A DNA stretch of 64,000 bases from Shewanella japonica (GCF_002075795.1 NZ_CP020472.1:2339001-2403000), one strand, 5' to 3'. Positions 36,589-46,390 are shown, numbered from the stretch's first letter. Program-made: numbers and translations. Notes: generated by a model from the letters alone, not told the origin.

Positions 36589-37353
36589 TTATACCGAATG
36601 CTTGTCAATAAACTCAACAACTAAACGATTAAAAATCTCTGGCTTTTGTGCATGTAACCAATGGCCAGTACCGTTTATCGTTTTAGCACTCACCTTTGGA
36701 AACTGTTGCATAATAGCGTCTGTATGTTCTGCTGTAACGTATTCAGATTCTCCACCTCTAATGAAAAAACAAGGTTTATTGAAGCTGGTGTTAGGCATAT
36801 CCCAGCCAATGATTTGCGGGTAATTTTCAATGAGACCAGCAAGATTCATTTTCCATTCAAAACCCGTATCTGTGCGTTGTAGATTCTTAAGTAAAAACTG
36901 CGCAGTGCCGACATCAATGTCAGCAGCTAAAAGATGTTCTAAAGCCGTTTTACGGGTGGTTTTGCTATCAAGAGGTAAGCTTGTTAATCCAGCAAACACT
37001 TTTTGATGCCTTGGTGAGTAACTCACAGGCGCAATATCAGCGACCACCAAACTGGTTACTTTTACTGGATGAAGTAGCGCCAATGCCATTGCGACTTTGC
37101 CGCCCATCGAGTGACCAACAAAGTGGGCTTCTGGTATTGCTAATGTAGACAATAGGTTCACACATTCTTGTGCTAATTGAGGGTAATCCATTTGTTGCCA
37201 GTGCTGACTTTGTCCATGGTTTGGCAAGTCAACACGAATAACTTGATAATGAGGCTCTAATGCATTCGCTAGATTCTTTAGGTTGTCTAAATTACCGAAT
37301 AAGCCGTGGATTAATACCACTGCTGGTCCTTGTCCTGTCGAAACGTAATGCAT
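36589..37353 (-). CDS. ybfF: alpha/beta-hydrolase esterase YbfF
   Basis: A 254-residue hydrolase. The oxyanion loop is HGLFGN, the nucleophile elbow GHSMGGK (Ser near 94), the acid around GESEYVT and the catalytic His in NGTGHWLHAQKPE. E. coli YbfF hydrolyses acyl-CoA and p-nitrophenyl esters. It heads the block ybfF-DUF2788-ybfE-fldA, with 111 bp to the next gene. Confidence 0.92.
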   Translation of the reverse strand: MHYVSTGQGPAVVLIHGLFGNLDNLKNLANALEPHYQVIRVDLPNHGQSQHWQQMDYPQLAQECVNLLSTLAIPEAHFVGHSMGGKVAMALALLHPVKVTSLVVADIAPVSYSPRHQKVFAGLTSLPLDSKTTRKTALEHLLAADIDVGTAQFLLKNLQRTDTGFEWKMNLAGLIENYPQIIGWDMPNTSFNKPCFFIRGGESEYVTAEHTDAIMQQFPKVSAKTINGTGHWLHAQKPEIFNRLVVEFIDKHSV

Positions 37354-37565
37354 TCACTTTTCTCTACATGATGATTAATGAGGCGTGATTTTGCCTTTAA
37401 ACCTAGCTGGATTTCAAGTGAGTTATCAGATTAAAAAAATCTAAAATGTTCATTAATCAATCCACCAGCAAGATTAACTGATGAAATCGACTCATTTTTA
37501 AGAGATTAAGTGACATTAGCTCTTTATCGTTTTGCCACACATGGGTAGACTGTGAACATGATTAA

Positions 37566-37583
37566 GATCGATCAAAATCGATC
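37566..37583. promoter_or_regulatory. GATC cluster within an inverted repeat upstream of seqA
   Basis: GATCGATCAAAATCGATC contains three GATC sites (37566, 37570, 37580) and is a perfect inverted repeat around CAAA. SeqA binds paired hemimethylated GATC sites about one helical turn apart; 37570 and 37580 are exactly 10 bp apart. It lies 110 bp before seqA in the 340-bp region 37354-37693, which has no gene. Confidence 0.45.
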
Positions 37584-37693
37584 CTTTAGCCGCCCTTAAC
37601 TTGTTTATAACTATCATAATGATTAAGAGTATGACGTTTTACAAGGCAATGCATTTGGCGGCATTCGTTTAAGCCAAAAGGAATAAGACTAAT

Positions 37694-38362
37694 ATGAAAT
37701 ATATTGAGGTAGATGAAGAGCTCTATCGTTATATTGCTAGCAAAACAGAACGTATTGGCGAAAGTGCATCTGATATTTTACGTCGTTTGTTAGAGTTATC
37801 TGTAGAAGCTGTTGAGCACGCAGAGCCACTTGATATTAGTCACCCAAGTCTAGAAGCTTCTGCAAATACCCAATCTGTTGCCGTTTCATCTGAAGCTACT
37901 TCAATAGAAAATGATCAGTCAGCCGTTGAAGCAGAAATAGAAACCAGCTCTGCAGAAGTTAGCACCGTCAGTAACACGGCTGCACTTTCAGGTAACGAGG
38001 CAAATATTGCAACGCCAAACACACCTGTTGATTTTAGTAACTTGGTTCATGAACATATGCTAGCTCAGCAAAAAGGGGCAGTAGGTCGCTTTATGTTCTT
38101 ACTTGAATCACTATCAGTATTAACACCTTCAACATTTGACCAAATCCTTAAAATTCAAGGTCGCGGTCGTTTGTATTTTGCACGTTCAAAAGCTGAATTA
38201 TTATCAGCAAGTCAATCTGCTAATCCAAAGGAAATTGGTGACAGCGGTTATTGGGTAACAACCAACAATAATACGGCGAAAAAGCGTACGATTTTATCGG
38301 AAGTATTATTGCAATTAGGTTGTAATGAATCTCAGGCAAAATCGATAGCAGATAACATTTAA
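37694..38362 (+). CDS. seqA: SeqA, negative modulator of replication initiation
   Basis: A 222-residue protein. The N-terminal oligomerisation domain is MKYIEVDEELYRYIASKTERIGESASDILRRLLEL; a long Ser/Glu/Ala-rich linker (about 40-125) follows, longer than in E. coli (181 residues in total). The C-terminal DNA-binding domain has RGRLYFARSKAELL and NTAKKRTILSEVL. It binds hemimethylated GATC and delays re-initiation at oriC. It lies 20 bp before pgm, the same pair as in E. coli. Confidence 0.93.
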   Translation: MKYIEVDEELYRYIASKTERIGESASDILRRLLELSVEAVEHAEPLDISHPSLEASANTQSVAVSSEATSIENDQSAVEAEIETSSAEVSTVSNTAALSGNEANIATPNTPVDFSNLVHEHMLAQQKGAVGRFMFLLESLSVLTPSTFDQILKIQGRGRLYFARSKAELLSASQSANPKEIGDSGYWVTTNNNTAKKRTILSEVLLQLGCNESQAKSIADNI

Positions 38363-38382
38363 TTACGATAGGGAGATTACGG

Positions 38383-40023
38383 GTGGCGATTCATCAAAGA
38401 GCAGGGACTGTGGCTCAACAGTTAGATTTAATCAATTTACCTAAATTAATGAGCCATTATTATCGCATCATCCCGAATGTTGACGATGTTCAGCAAAAGG
38501 TGACTTTTGGGACTTCTGGCCATCGTGGTAGCGCATTAAAAGCGAGCTTTAACCAGAACCATATTTGGGCAATCACCCAAGCTGTCGTTGATTACCGTCA
38601 ACAAGCCGGCATCAAGGGCCCAATGATTGTTGGCTTTGATACTCATGCATTATCTTATGCAGCGTACATGTCAGTACTTGAAGTCCTAACAGCAAATCAA
38701 GTCAAAGTCTGCGTTCAAAAGGATGATGGATTTACCCCAACTCCTGTGGTTTCTCAAGCTATCGTTGCAGCTAATCGAAACAGTACCGATTTAACTGATG
38801 GCTTAATTATTACTCCTTCTCATAATCCTCCACAAGATGGCGGGATTAAATATAATCCACCACATGGCGGGCCTGCTGAAGCTGAGATTACTAAACAAAT
38901 TGAAGGTAAAGCTAATGAATATCTTGCCAAACAACTCTCTGGTGTTAACAAGGTTAATTATGGTGTTGCAGTAGATTCAGGTTGGATTGATCACGTTGAT
39001 TTTATCGCTCCATATGTCAATGCATTAAGCAGTGTTATTGACCTTGAAGCTATTGCAAAAGCTAACATTCGTATTGGTGTCGATCCATTAGGCGGATCTG
39101 GTATCTATTACTGGTCCCAGATTGCACAAGCACATGGGTTAGATATTACCGTCATTAATGACAAAGTTGATCCGTCATTTAGCTTCATGCCATTAGATAA
39201 AGATGGCAAAATTCGTATGGATTGTTCTTCTCCTTACGCTATGGCTGGCTTATTAGCACACAGTGAAAACTTTGATGTTTGTGTCGGTAATGATCCTGAT
39301 TACGACAGACATGGCATTGTTTGTCCCGGTTTTGGCTTAATGAATCCAAATCATTATTTAGCTGTAGCAATCGACTACTTACTCACTTACCGAAAAGATT
39401 GGTCTGCTGACTTAGCTATCGGCAAAGCGTTGGTTTCGAGTGCAATTATCGACCGTATCTGCCAATCCCATGAGCGTCAATGTCTAGAGGTGCCTGTCGG
39501 ATTTAAATGGTTTGTTGATGGATTGGCTCAAAGTACGATTGCGTTTGGCGGTGAAGAAAGTGCAGGTGCAGCCTTTTTAAATAAAGATGGTAGCACTTGG
39601 TGTACAGATAAAGATGGCTTTATTTTAGCTTTGCTTGCTGCTGAAATCATCGCGGTAACTGGCAAAACGCCAGCACAGCGATACGCTGAGTTAACCGACA
39701 AATTCGGTGAAAGCTTTTATACCCGAATCGACAGTCCAATTAGCTTAAAGAAAAAAGCTAAGTTTGAGCAATTATCATCAGATAGTTTTACCGATAAAAC
39801 CCTAGCAGGCGAAGACATTACCGCTATATTGTCTCACGCTCCAGGTAATAACGCTGCGATTGGCGGTATTAAGGTGACAACCGAAAATGGCTGGTTTGCT
39901 GCACGTCCTTCAGGTACTGAAGCACTTTTCAAAATATATGCAGAAAGCTTTGTAAGCGAAACCCATCTGCAAGACATAATCAGTCAAGCTCAGGTGATGA
40001 TTGATACTGCCTTAAAAGCATAG
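38383..40023 (+). CDS. pgm: alpha-D-phosphoglucomutase
   Basis: A 546-residue enzyme interconverting glucose-1-phosphate and glucose-6-phosphate. Active-site phosphoserine loop TPSHNPPQDGG, metal loop GNDPDYDRHG, sugar loop GGEESAGA, and phosphate loop RPSGTEALFKIYAE. Start is GTG at 38383 after GGGAG. Probably co-transcribed with seqA and ended by the hairpin 40053-40077. Confidence 0.96.
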   Translation: MAIHQRAGTVAQQLDLINLPKLMSHYYRIIPNVDDVQQKVTFGTSGHRGSALKASFNQNHIWAITQAVVDYRQQAGIKGPMIVGFDTHALSYAAYMSVLEVLTANQVKVCVQKDDGFTPTPVVSQAIVAANRNSTDLTDGLIITPSHNPPQDGGIKYNPPHGGPAEAEITKQIEGKANEYLAKQLSGVNKVNYGVAVDSGWIDHVDFIAPYVNALSSVIDLEAIAKANIRIGVDPLGGSGIYYWSQIAQAHGLDITVINDKVDPSFSFMPLDKDGKIRMDCSSPYAMAGLLAHSENFDVCVGNDPDYDRHGIVCPGFGLMNPNHYLAVAIDYLLTYRKDWSADLAIGKALVSSAIIDRICQSHERQCLEVPVGFKWFVDGLAQSTIAFGGEESAGAAFLNKDGSTWCTDKDGFILALLAAEIIAVTGKTPAQRYAELTDKFGESFYTRIDSPISLKKKAKFEQLSSDSFTDKTLAGEDITAILSHAPGNNAAIGGIKVTTENGWFAARPSGTEALFKIYAESFVSETHLQDIISQAQVMIDTALKA

Positions 40024-40052
40024 CTATTTATTAATTAATAAATAGTGACTTC

Positions 40053-40077
40053 AAAGCCCTCAGTAGAGGGCTTTTTG
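40053..40077. terminator. terminator after pgm
   Basis: AAAGCCCTC-AGTA-GAGGGCTTT with a T-rich tail on the plus strand, 29 bp after the pgm stop and 17 bp beyond the stop of the convergent minus-strand gene. Confidence 0.92.
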
Positions 40078-40094
40078 TTTTGAGGTTGTCATTG

Positions 40095-40259
40095 CTACTT
40101 AGATTTCTTGTAGAAAATAAAAGCAACGATAGCGACTAATACTATCGCTGGCACTACTTCATACATGTGATGGAAAAGGCCAACACCGCCATGACCTTCA
40201 TGTGCCATAGCGAGTGACGGTGTGATAGCCATGAGTACCGCTGCGATTTTAGTTTTCAT
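40095..40259 (-). CDS. 54-residue His-rich exported membrane protein
   Basis: A signal peptide (MKTKIAAVLMAITPSLAMA) is followed by HEGHGGVGLFHHMYE with four His residues, and then one membrane helix (VVPAIVLVAIVAFIFY) ending in KKSK. The mature protein should sit in the inner membrane with a His cluster outside, suited to binding Ni, Cu or Zn. The ATG at 40259 follows AAGGAC; a longer frame to 40298 has no ribosome site. It follows hypA by 64 bp on the same strand, so a link to hydrogenase metal supply is possible but not shown. Function unknown. Confidence 0.7.
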   Translation of the reverse strand: MKTKIAAVLMAITPSLAMAHEGHGGVGLFHHMYEVVPAIVLVAIVAFIFYKKSK

Positions 40260-40323
40260 AGTCGTGTCCTTTATCATTAAGTTGGTTATGTTAAACAATC
40301 AATTTTGAACAGTGTTAACTCTT

Positions 40324-40671
40324 TCAAATCGAATTCATTTCAAGTTGCATGAGCATCATATCTTCGCCATCAATGACTTGTGTCTTATAGCTTAAACAGT
40401 GTGGGCAAACGATATTTCGCTGAGTTAATTCAGTTTGTTGATTACATTGCCGACACTTGATAACTAATGCCTGTTGTTGCAGATTTAATTCAGCATTATT
40501 ACAAATAGTGCCCAGCTTAAAGGTATCGAAAGCCGTTTGAAGTAACTGTGGTTCAACGCCACTCAAAACACCGACTTTTATATCGACCCTTATGATGTCA
40601 GTTGCATTATTATCTTTAGCGAGCTGAGTAATTTGTTCCATTAGAGACATCACAATCGAGTATTCGTGCAT
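40324..40671 (-). CDS. hypA: hydrogenase nickel-insertion protein HypA
   Basis: A 115-residue Ni/Zn metallochaperone. The N-terminal MHEYS holds the Ni-binding His2, and the zinc site is the pair CRQC/CPHC near 72-93. With HypB it loads nickel into the large subunit HyaB. Its ATG shares one base with the hypE stop (TAATG), so translation is coupled. Last maturation gene in the run. Confidence 0.96.
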   Translation of the reverse strand: MHEYSIVMSLMEQITQLAKDNNATDIIRVDIKVGVLSGVEPQLLQTAFDTFKLGTICNNAELNLQQQALVIKCRQCNQQTELTQRNIVCPHCLSYKTQVIDGEDMMLMQLEMNSI

Positions 40672-41684
40672 TAGCAAATCCTTGGTAGTAATTCACCCTG
40701 AGGGATATCTAAATATCGGCTACTACCCCAAGGTGTATTGAGCACGACTTTACCTGGATTCTTGTCTGTTACATTGCCAATAATGGCTGCTTGATTGCAA
40801 TGGCAATACTGAGCCATGACTTCTAGTGCTTTATCTGCTGCACTGCGTGGCAGGGCAATAATAAACGTGCCTTCATTGGCTAAATCAAAGGGTTCAAATC
40901 CATACAGCTCACAAAGCCCTTGTACTTCCGAAGAGACTGGAATGGCGGTTTCATTGATATTGATACCAACATTAGATGCTTGCGCCCATTCATTAAGCAC
41001 AGCTGAAAGGCCACCTCGAGTAGCATCACGCATCGCATGAATGTCTACATTTGATGCAATAAGTTGCTCAACTATCGGCCACAATGTCGCGCAGTCGCTT
41101 GTGAGTGTCGATTCCAACGTTAAACTGTCTCTTGCCATTAGAATTGCAGCGCCATGTCTACCTATATCTCGAGAAACGATTATCACATCGTCGTGTTGTA
41201 AGTTTTTCACGGAAATATCAGGTTTAACAATTTGGCCAATGCCTGAGGTATTGATAAAAATACCATCAGCACACCCTTTAGGCACAACTTTAGTGTCACC
41301 GCACACGATGTGTGCACCGCAGTGCTGCATCTCGTCAGCCATACTCGTCACTATTGTTTGCAGATCTGTTATTGCAAAGCCTTCTTCAATGATAAAGCTG
41401 CAACTTAAGTATTCTGGTATGGCACCCATCATGGCTAAGTCGTTAACAGTACCGGCAATAGCGAGTTTGCCAATATTTCCACCCGCAAAAAATAACGGGT
41501 CTACAGTAAAAGAGTCTGTTGTAAAAGCTGTCGTACCACACAGCTGCAGTTGTGCGGCATCTTCTTCAGCGGCCAAAATTGGATTGGCAAAGGCTTTAAA
41601 AAACATGTCATGGATCAATACATTCATTTCTTTACCGCCACCGCCGTGACTTAGTTGGATCCGATCGTTTTTACGTATTGGCAT
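40671..41684 (-). CDS. hypE: hydrogenase maturation protein HypE
   Basis: A 337-residue PurM-like ATPase. The N-terminus has [14 protein letters not shown] and the C-terminus ends P-R-I-C, where the terminal Cys accepts the carbamoyl group from HypF and is dehydrated to thiocyanate, the source of the Fe cyanide ligands. It overlaps the end of hypD by 14 bp and hypA by one base. Confidence 0.97.
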   Translation of the reverse strand: MPIRKNDRIQLSHGGGGKEMNVLIHDMFFKAFANPILAAEEDAAQLQLCGTTAFTTDSFTVDPLFFAGGNIGKLAIAGTVNDLAMMGAIPEYLSCSFIIEEGFAITDLQTIVTSMADEMQHCGAHIVCGDTKVVPKGCADGIFINTSGIGQIVKPDISVKNLQHDDVIIVSRDIGRHGAAILMARDSLTLESTLTSDCATLWPIVEQLIASNVDIHAMRDATRGGLSAVLNEWAQASNVGININETAIPVSSEVQGLCELYGFEPFDLANEGTFIIALPRSAADKALEVMAQYCHCNQAAIIGNVTDKNPGKVVLNTPWGSSRYLDIPQGELLPRIC

Positions 41685-42798
41685 GTGCGACTCCTGCGTA
41701 GCGATAATAAGCGTTACACGCTCCTTCTGAGCTGACCATACAGCTACCTAATGGGTTGTCTGGCGTGCAGCCTTTACCAAACACTTTGCAATCTGGCGGA
41801 TTAGATAACCCCCGCAGTATGTCACCGCACTGGCAAGCTTTATGGTCATCAATTTCTTCACTGGGTAATTGAGATTGAAAAATGACTTCAGCATCTCGGT
41901 GAGCATATTCATGTTTTAAAGTAAGCGCTGAATTGGGTATAGGACCTAGGCCACGCCAACGAAAAGACGTTTTAGTTGTCAGATATTGATTGATGAGTGC
42001 TTGTGCTGCGACATTGCCATCTTCAGTTACTGCGCGGCTATATTGAATTTGTAATTCTGATTTTTGCTGGGCCTTTTGTTTAACAATATTAAGAATTGAC
42101 TCCATAACATCGACAGGTTCGAAGCCTGAAACCACGACAGGGGTTTGATATTGGTCTACAGCTGGACGATATATTTTAGCTCCGCTTATAACACTCACAT
42201 GCGCGGGTCCAATAAAGGCATTTACTTGGGTTCTTTTATCAGCCATAACAGCATCAATGGCTGGTGGAACAAGTACATGGTTTATATGAAATAATAAGTT
42301 ATTGATTTGCTGCTTTTCAGCTTGATCAATCAGTACCGCAGTCATAGGTGTAGAGGTTTCAAAGCCAATTGCAAAAAATATCACCTGTTTATCAGGGTGC
42401 TGTTTTGCAATATTTAAAGCATCCATTGGATCATATAAAGGCCTAATATCTGCACCTTGTGAGCGAATTTTGGCTAAACTGCCTTTTGAACCGGGCACTC
42501 TGATCATGTCGCCTAATGTGAGTAAAATGACATTAGGCTGCATTGCTAACGTGGCGGCATGGTCAATGCGTTCTTTTGGCATGATACACACAGGGCAGCC
42601 AGGCCCATGAATAAATTTGATATTAGATGGTAGTATTTGATTTAAACCGTATTTCATAATGGTGTGTGTATGCCCACCACACACTTCCATTATGTTAATA
42701 TCTTGATTAACCGTCTTAGCATAAGATTTAATAGCATTAGCAAGTGCTCTAATGGTTTTCGGATCGCGAAATTCTTTATACAAGTTGGATAATTCCAT
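41671..42798 (-). CDS. hypD: hydrogenase maturation protein HypD
   Basis: A 375-residue Fe-S protein. VCGGHTHTIMKYGL, HGPGCPVCIMP and FAIGFETSTPMTA are conserved, and the C-terminal cluster Cys residues are in KACQCGDILRG, PPDCKVFGKGCTP and GSCMVSSEGAC. With HypC it forms the scaffold on which the Fe(CN)2CO unit is built. It starts 5 bp after hypC. Confidence 0.97.
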   Translation of the reverse strand: MELSNLYKEFRDPKTIRALANAIKSYAKTVNQDINIMEVCGGHTHTIMKYGLNQILPSNIKFIHGPGCPVCIMPKERIDHAATLAMQPNVILLTLGDMIRVPGSKGSLAKIRSQGADIRPLYDPMDALNIAKQHPDKQVIFFAIGFETSTPMTAVLIDQAEKQQINNLLFHINHVLVPPAIDAVMADKRTQVNAFIGPAHVSVISGAKIYRPAVDQYQTPVVVSGFEPVDVMESILNIVKQKAQQKSELQIQYSRAVTEDGNVAAQALINQYLTTKTSFRWRGLGPIPNSALTLKHEYAHRDAEVIFQSQLPSEEIDDHKACQCGDILRGLSNPPDCKVFGKGCTPDNPLGSCMVSSEGACNAYYRYAGVAHANT

Positions 42799-42803
42799 TA
42801 TGC

Positions 42804-43040
42804 TTATTCCTCTTGCTCAAGTTTTTCAACGATTTCTCTGTATAACGCTAAGCTCAGTTTTGCATCTTCCTCATCAATTTTATTCATTACAAATCCGATG
42901 TGTATCAACACAAAATCACCGATTAATAGAGGCTCAGACATTAGATGAGAACTAACACGACGTTTTACACCTAAGGTATCGACAGTTACTGTGGAGTCAG
43001 CATGCACTTGCGTTACTTGAGAAGGCACAGACAAGCACAT
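42804..43040 (-). CDS. hypC: hydrogenase assembly chaperone HypC
   Basis: A 78-residue OB-fold chaperone. The start MCLSVPSQV has the essential Cys2, and GDFVLIHIGFVMNKIDEEDA is the family signature. It shuttles the Fe unit between HypD and the large subunit. It starts 4 bp after hypB. Confidence 0.96.
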   Translation of the reverse strand: MCLSVPSQVTQVHADSTVTVDTLGVKRRVSSHLMSEPLLIGDFVLIHIGFVMNKIDEEDAKLSLALYREIVEKLEQEE

Positions 43041-43044
43041 AATG

Positions 43045-43758
43045 TTATTCCTCTAATTGCTTATTAAGCCAATTTGCTACGGCAGTGATAGATTGTGGGT
43101 CCTTAATAGATATTGGCATGAGGGTGACATCTGGATTGAGCTTTTGAAGTTGTTTACGACACTCTAGTAATGAAAAATCAAAGTGTTCTGCTAAATCCAT
43201 TTTGGTGATTAATACCAGATCAGCACGTCTAAACATGACAGGGTATTTTTCAATTTTATCGTCACCTTCTGGTACTGACAGTAAAACGATATTTCGATGG
43301 GTACCAACATCATAGCTTGCAGGGCAGACCAGATTACCAACGTTTTCAATAAAACAGATATCAATAGGCGCAAGATCGATATGATGTAATGCTTGATGAA
43401 CCATAAATGCGTCTAAGTGACAAGCTGAACCCGTTTGTACTTGGTATGCTTCTATGCCTTTAGCAATAAGACGATCCGCATCGCGTGAGGTTTCTAAATC
43501 GCCTTCAATGACAGCATACTTTTTAGCTAAATATTCGTGTAAGTGTTCGAGTAATGTTGTTTTGCCACTACCAGGGCTACTCATTAAATTAAAAGCACGA
43601 ACCTGATTAGCTTCAAAATGCTCACGATTATGCTGAGCTTCATGATCATTTTTGTCGAGTATTTTATGAATAACCGACAAGGTTTTCGTGTCATTCAGCT
43701 GTGGGTTACTATGAAGATGATTATGATCTGTCAGTGAGCATCCGCAATCTTGGCACAT
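43045..43758 (-). CDS. hypB: hydrogenase nickel GTPase HypB
   Basis: A 237-residue GTPase. The N-terminal nickel-binding CxxCGC motif is present (MCQDCGC) with only a short His-containing stretch (HNHLHSN), not the long His tract of some species. P-loop SSPGSGKTTLLEHL, ENVGNLVCP and base-specificity ITKMDL follow. It delivers nickel with HypA. The ATG follows AAAGGAG. The 103-bp gap to hypF and the FNR-like box in it suggest a separate promoter for hypBCDEA. Confidence 0.96.
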   Translation of the reverse strand: MCQDCGCSLTDHNHLHSNPQLNDTKTLSVIHKILDKNDHEAQHNREHFEANQVRAFNLMSSPGSGKTTLLEHLHEYLAKKYAVIEGDLETSRDADRLIAKGIEAYQVQTGSACHLDAFMVHQALHHIDLAPIDICFIENVGNLVCPASYDVGTHRNIVLLSVPEGDDKIEKYPVMFRRADLVLITKMDLAEHFDFSLLECRKQLQKLNPDVTLMPISIKDPQSITAVANWLNKQLEE

Positions 43759-43826
43759 ATATTTACTCCTTTAAAACGCCCTGAATCTAGTACAAACCAG
43801 TATCAATAAGCGTTGGTAATACTTCT

Positions 43827-43840
43827 TTGATTCATATCAG
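43827..43840. promoter_or_regulatory. FNR/EtrA-like box upstream of hypB
   Basis: TTGATTCATATCAG matches TTGAT-N4-ATCAA at 9 of 10 positions, between hypF and hypB. A class II spacing of -41.5 would place the start near 43792, with GATACT as a weak -10 at 43804-43799. Confidence 0.55.
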
Positions 43841-43861
43841 CTATTTATCTCTTATCATGAG

Positions 43862-46390
43862 TTAATGCTGAGTTTGTGATCTATTAAGTTGCTGATACGC
43901 GTACCAAACTTGCCCAACTGAAATTCCCGAATCATTAATGGGTACTTTGTGACTAGGTAAAATACGTGTGTTTTTCATCGCATTTATTTCTGAGCGGTTG
44001 GCATAGGTTTTAAGGTTACTAACAAGGTGAGTGTCATGGGTAGTGAGCTTAATTCTTACGAGTTCATTCAAAAGTTTATTTTGAAAAACGCCGCCGCAGA
44101 GTACGACTTTAAGATGTGAAGACTGGTTGGCTATGTCATACACCATGTCAGCGATACTATTGATAAATGCTAAACAAAGGTGCGCTTGCTTATTATCTGA
44201 CGAGGTTTCAGGTAATGCCTTAACTAGCTGCTGTATTAATAAAGCAGTGTTAAATACGGCCGGACTTTTATTTAGTACCTGATCTTTACTTGTATTTGCT
44301 TCCATACTCAAATGGGGAACAGGACAAGCGTCAGGCAGTGTCTGGTCTAAGCGCTGTAGTGTAAGCAGATCTAAAGCATTAACTTGATTTTGAGGGTATT
44401 GCAGCGATTTAATGGCTTCATTTGCATAAGTTTCAATTAACATGCCTGATTGAGCTTCAAAATCATTTTGTACAATTAAATCAAGTGCTACAGCGACGGC
44501 ATCAAACAGTCGCCCCATAGAGCGACTATGGATACATGCCGTATCATTACGCCACATGGTATGTAAATTGGTAATCGTGCTTTTGTCCATTTGTTGTATT
44601 GCATTAATGGGTAATGACATGACTTGTTCAATTGTCATACTCTCAAATAACAAAGCCAGTAAAATTCTTACTGGTTGTTTGATAGCTTGTTCACCGCCAA
44701 TTAATTTAAACGAGTTAAGATGTGCTTTAAGTTCAAAACCGTCAGCATCAGCAACCATACACTCGCTGCCCCAGAGCTGTTCATCATCTCCCAAACCTGT
44801 GCCGTCAAAACTAAATGCAATTACGTTATGCTGATAATTGTTAGCCGCTAAAACACTTAATACATGTGCATAGTGGTGCTGAACTTTAGCTAGGGGGAGT
44901 TGATGTAAATCAGCTTGTTTTGCAGCCCACAGGCTTGAAGAATAAGTCGGGTGTTTATCAGTAATAATCTGTTCAGGGTTAAATTGATAAAGCCGATTGA
45001 ATGTCGATAAGGTTTTAATGAAATGCTGATCAGTTTCTAAATTAAATAAATCACCAATATAAGGGCTAACAAATGCGTTCTCATTAAAAGCGTAGCATTG
45101 GGTATTTTTTTGCTGTGCACCCACTCCTAGTAGGGCATGTTTTAAAGAGTGAGGTAATGGAATACTTAACGGTGCGCAACCCCGAGCAAGCCTTATCACT
45201 TGTAACTCATCATTTATGACCTGCACGACACTGTCATCACACGCATTGACGATATCTCGGTTATGGTCGAGTATTCCATCAATTACATCGCCTAGTTGAC
45301 TCATGATGTTTTGTGAGTCCGTGATGATTGGCATAGAAGACTTATTGGCACTGGTTGCAACAATAGGTTTTTTAAATAAATCTAACAGTAAGTAATGTAA
45401 TGGTGTGTAGGGTAAAAATACCCCTAAAGTATCAATACCCGGTGCAATGTCGTCGCATATTGTAGATGCAATATCATCACGTTTTTTTAATAATGTTATG
45501 GGCTTTTCAGCTGAATTAAGGATTTGCCACTCTTTTAATGAACCCGAAACTATTTGCTTAGCTTGGTTAATATCAACAGCCATAACTGCAAAAGGTTTAG
45601 TTTTACGCTGTTTACGAAGGCGTAGAGTGTTCACTGCTTTGGCGTTTGTTGCATCACATATTAAATGAAATCCCCCTAAGCCTTTTATTGCGATAATTTT
45701 ACCTTGGTTAAGATCGTTAACCACTGCTTGCAATACATGTTGACTGTTGTGAGATTTGTCATTGGCATTTGATGTGATTGTTTTATCCGAGTTGATTTGA
45801 GAGTAGCGTATTTGCGGACCGCAATTAGGACAACTCACAGGTTGAGCATGGTAACGTCGATTTAATGGGTCATGATAGGCATGTGCGCAATCATCACACA
45901 TTTCAAACGTTGCCATTGAGGTATTAACGCGATCATACGGCAATTGTTTAACGATACTATAGCGTGGCCCGCAATTGGTGCAGTTGGTAAAAGGATACAA
46001 ATAATGTCTGTTATTAGGATCGCGCATTTCCAGTAAACAATCTCCACAAGTGCTTTTGTCTGCGGATATTGAAACGACTGCGACGTCTTCACTGTGACTG
46101 GTTTTTATTTCAAATTGTGTTAAATCGCGATCAATCGCTTCTTCTTTGATCATCAATTTATCAATTCTAGCTAGAGGAGGCGGGTTCACCTTTAATTGAT
46201 GCACAACACGGTTAATATCGGTGTTTAACCCTTGTAAATGAATACAAACGCCTTGCTGATTATTCAATACTGAACCGACGAGATTCAATTCAGTCGCTAA
46301 CCGGTAAACAAAGGGTCTAAATCCAACCCCTTGAACAATTCCATTGATGTTAAGTCTGACTTGTTGACGGTAACCTTGGTGTATGGTCAT
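43862..46390 (-). CDS. hypF: carbamoyltransferase HypF
   Basis: An 842-residue enzyme that makes the carbamoyl group for the Fe cyanide ligands and passes it to HypE. Order: acylphosphatase domain (GIVQGVGFRPFVYRLA), two zinc fingers (CGDCLLEMRDP..CTNCG; CDDCAHAYHDP..CPNCG), YrdC-like domain (LRKQRKTKPFAVMA, TSANKSSMP), and Kae1-like domain (HHYAHVLSV, SFDGTGLGDDEQLWG, VVLCGGVFQNKLL). The ATG at 46390 follows AAGGAG; the longer frame to 46453 overlaps the preceding gene. Start is 10 bp after that gene's stop. Confidence 0.97.
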   Translation of the reverse strand: MTIHQGYRQQVRLNINGIVQGVGFRPFVYRLATELNLVGSVLNNQQGVCIHLQGLNTDINRVVHQLKVNPPPLARIDKLMIKEEAIDRDLTQFEIKTSHSEDVAVVSISADKSTCGDCLLEMRDPNNRHYLYPFTNCTNCGPRYSIVKQLPYDRVNTSMATFEMCDDCAHAYHDPLNRRYHAQPVSCPNCGPQIRYSQINSDKTITSNANDKSHNSQHVLQAVVNDLNQGKIIAIKGLGGFHLICDATNAKAVNTLRLRKQRKTKPFAVMAVDINQAKQIVSGSLKEWQILNSAEKPITLLKKRDDIASTICDDIAPGIDTLGVFLPYTPLHYLLLDLFKKPIVATSANKSSMPIITDSQNIMSQLGDVIDGILDHNRDIVNACDDSVVQVINDELQVIRLARGCAPLSIPLPHSLKHALLGVGAQQKNTQCYAFNENAFVSPYIGDLFNLETDQHFIKTLSTFNRLYQFNPEQIITDKHPTYSSSLWAAKQADLHQLPLAKVQHHYAHVLSVLAANNYQHNVIAFSFDGTGLGDDEQLWGSECMVADADGFELKAHLNSFKLIGGEQAIKQPVRILLALLFESMTIEQVMSLPINAIQQMDKSTITNLHTMWRNDTACIHSRSMGRLFDAVAVALDLIVQNDFEAQSGMLIETYANEAIKSLQYPQNQVNALDLLTLQRLDQTLPDACPVPHLSMEANTSKDQVLNKSPAVFNTALLIQQLVKALPETSSDNKQAHLCLAFINSIADMVYDIANQSSHLKVVLCGGVFQNKLLNELVRIKLTTHDTHLVSNLKTYANRSEINAMKNTRILPSHKVPINDSGISVGQVWYAYQQLNRSQTQH

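Noticed and set aside
37566..37583. GATC cluster as a replication origin
   Set aside because: No array of DnaA boxes, no AT-rich unwinding element and no oriC-type neighbours; only the seqA promoter region is nearby.
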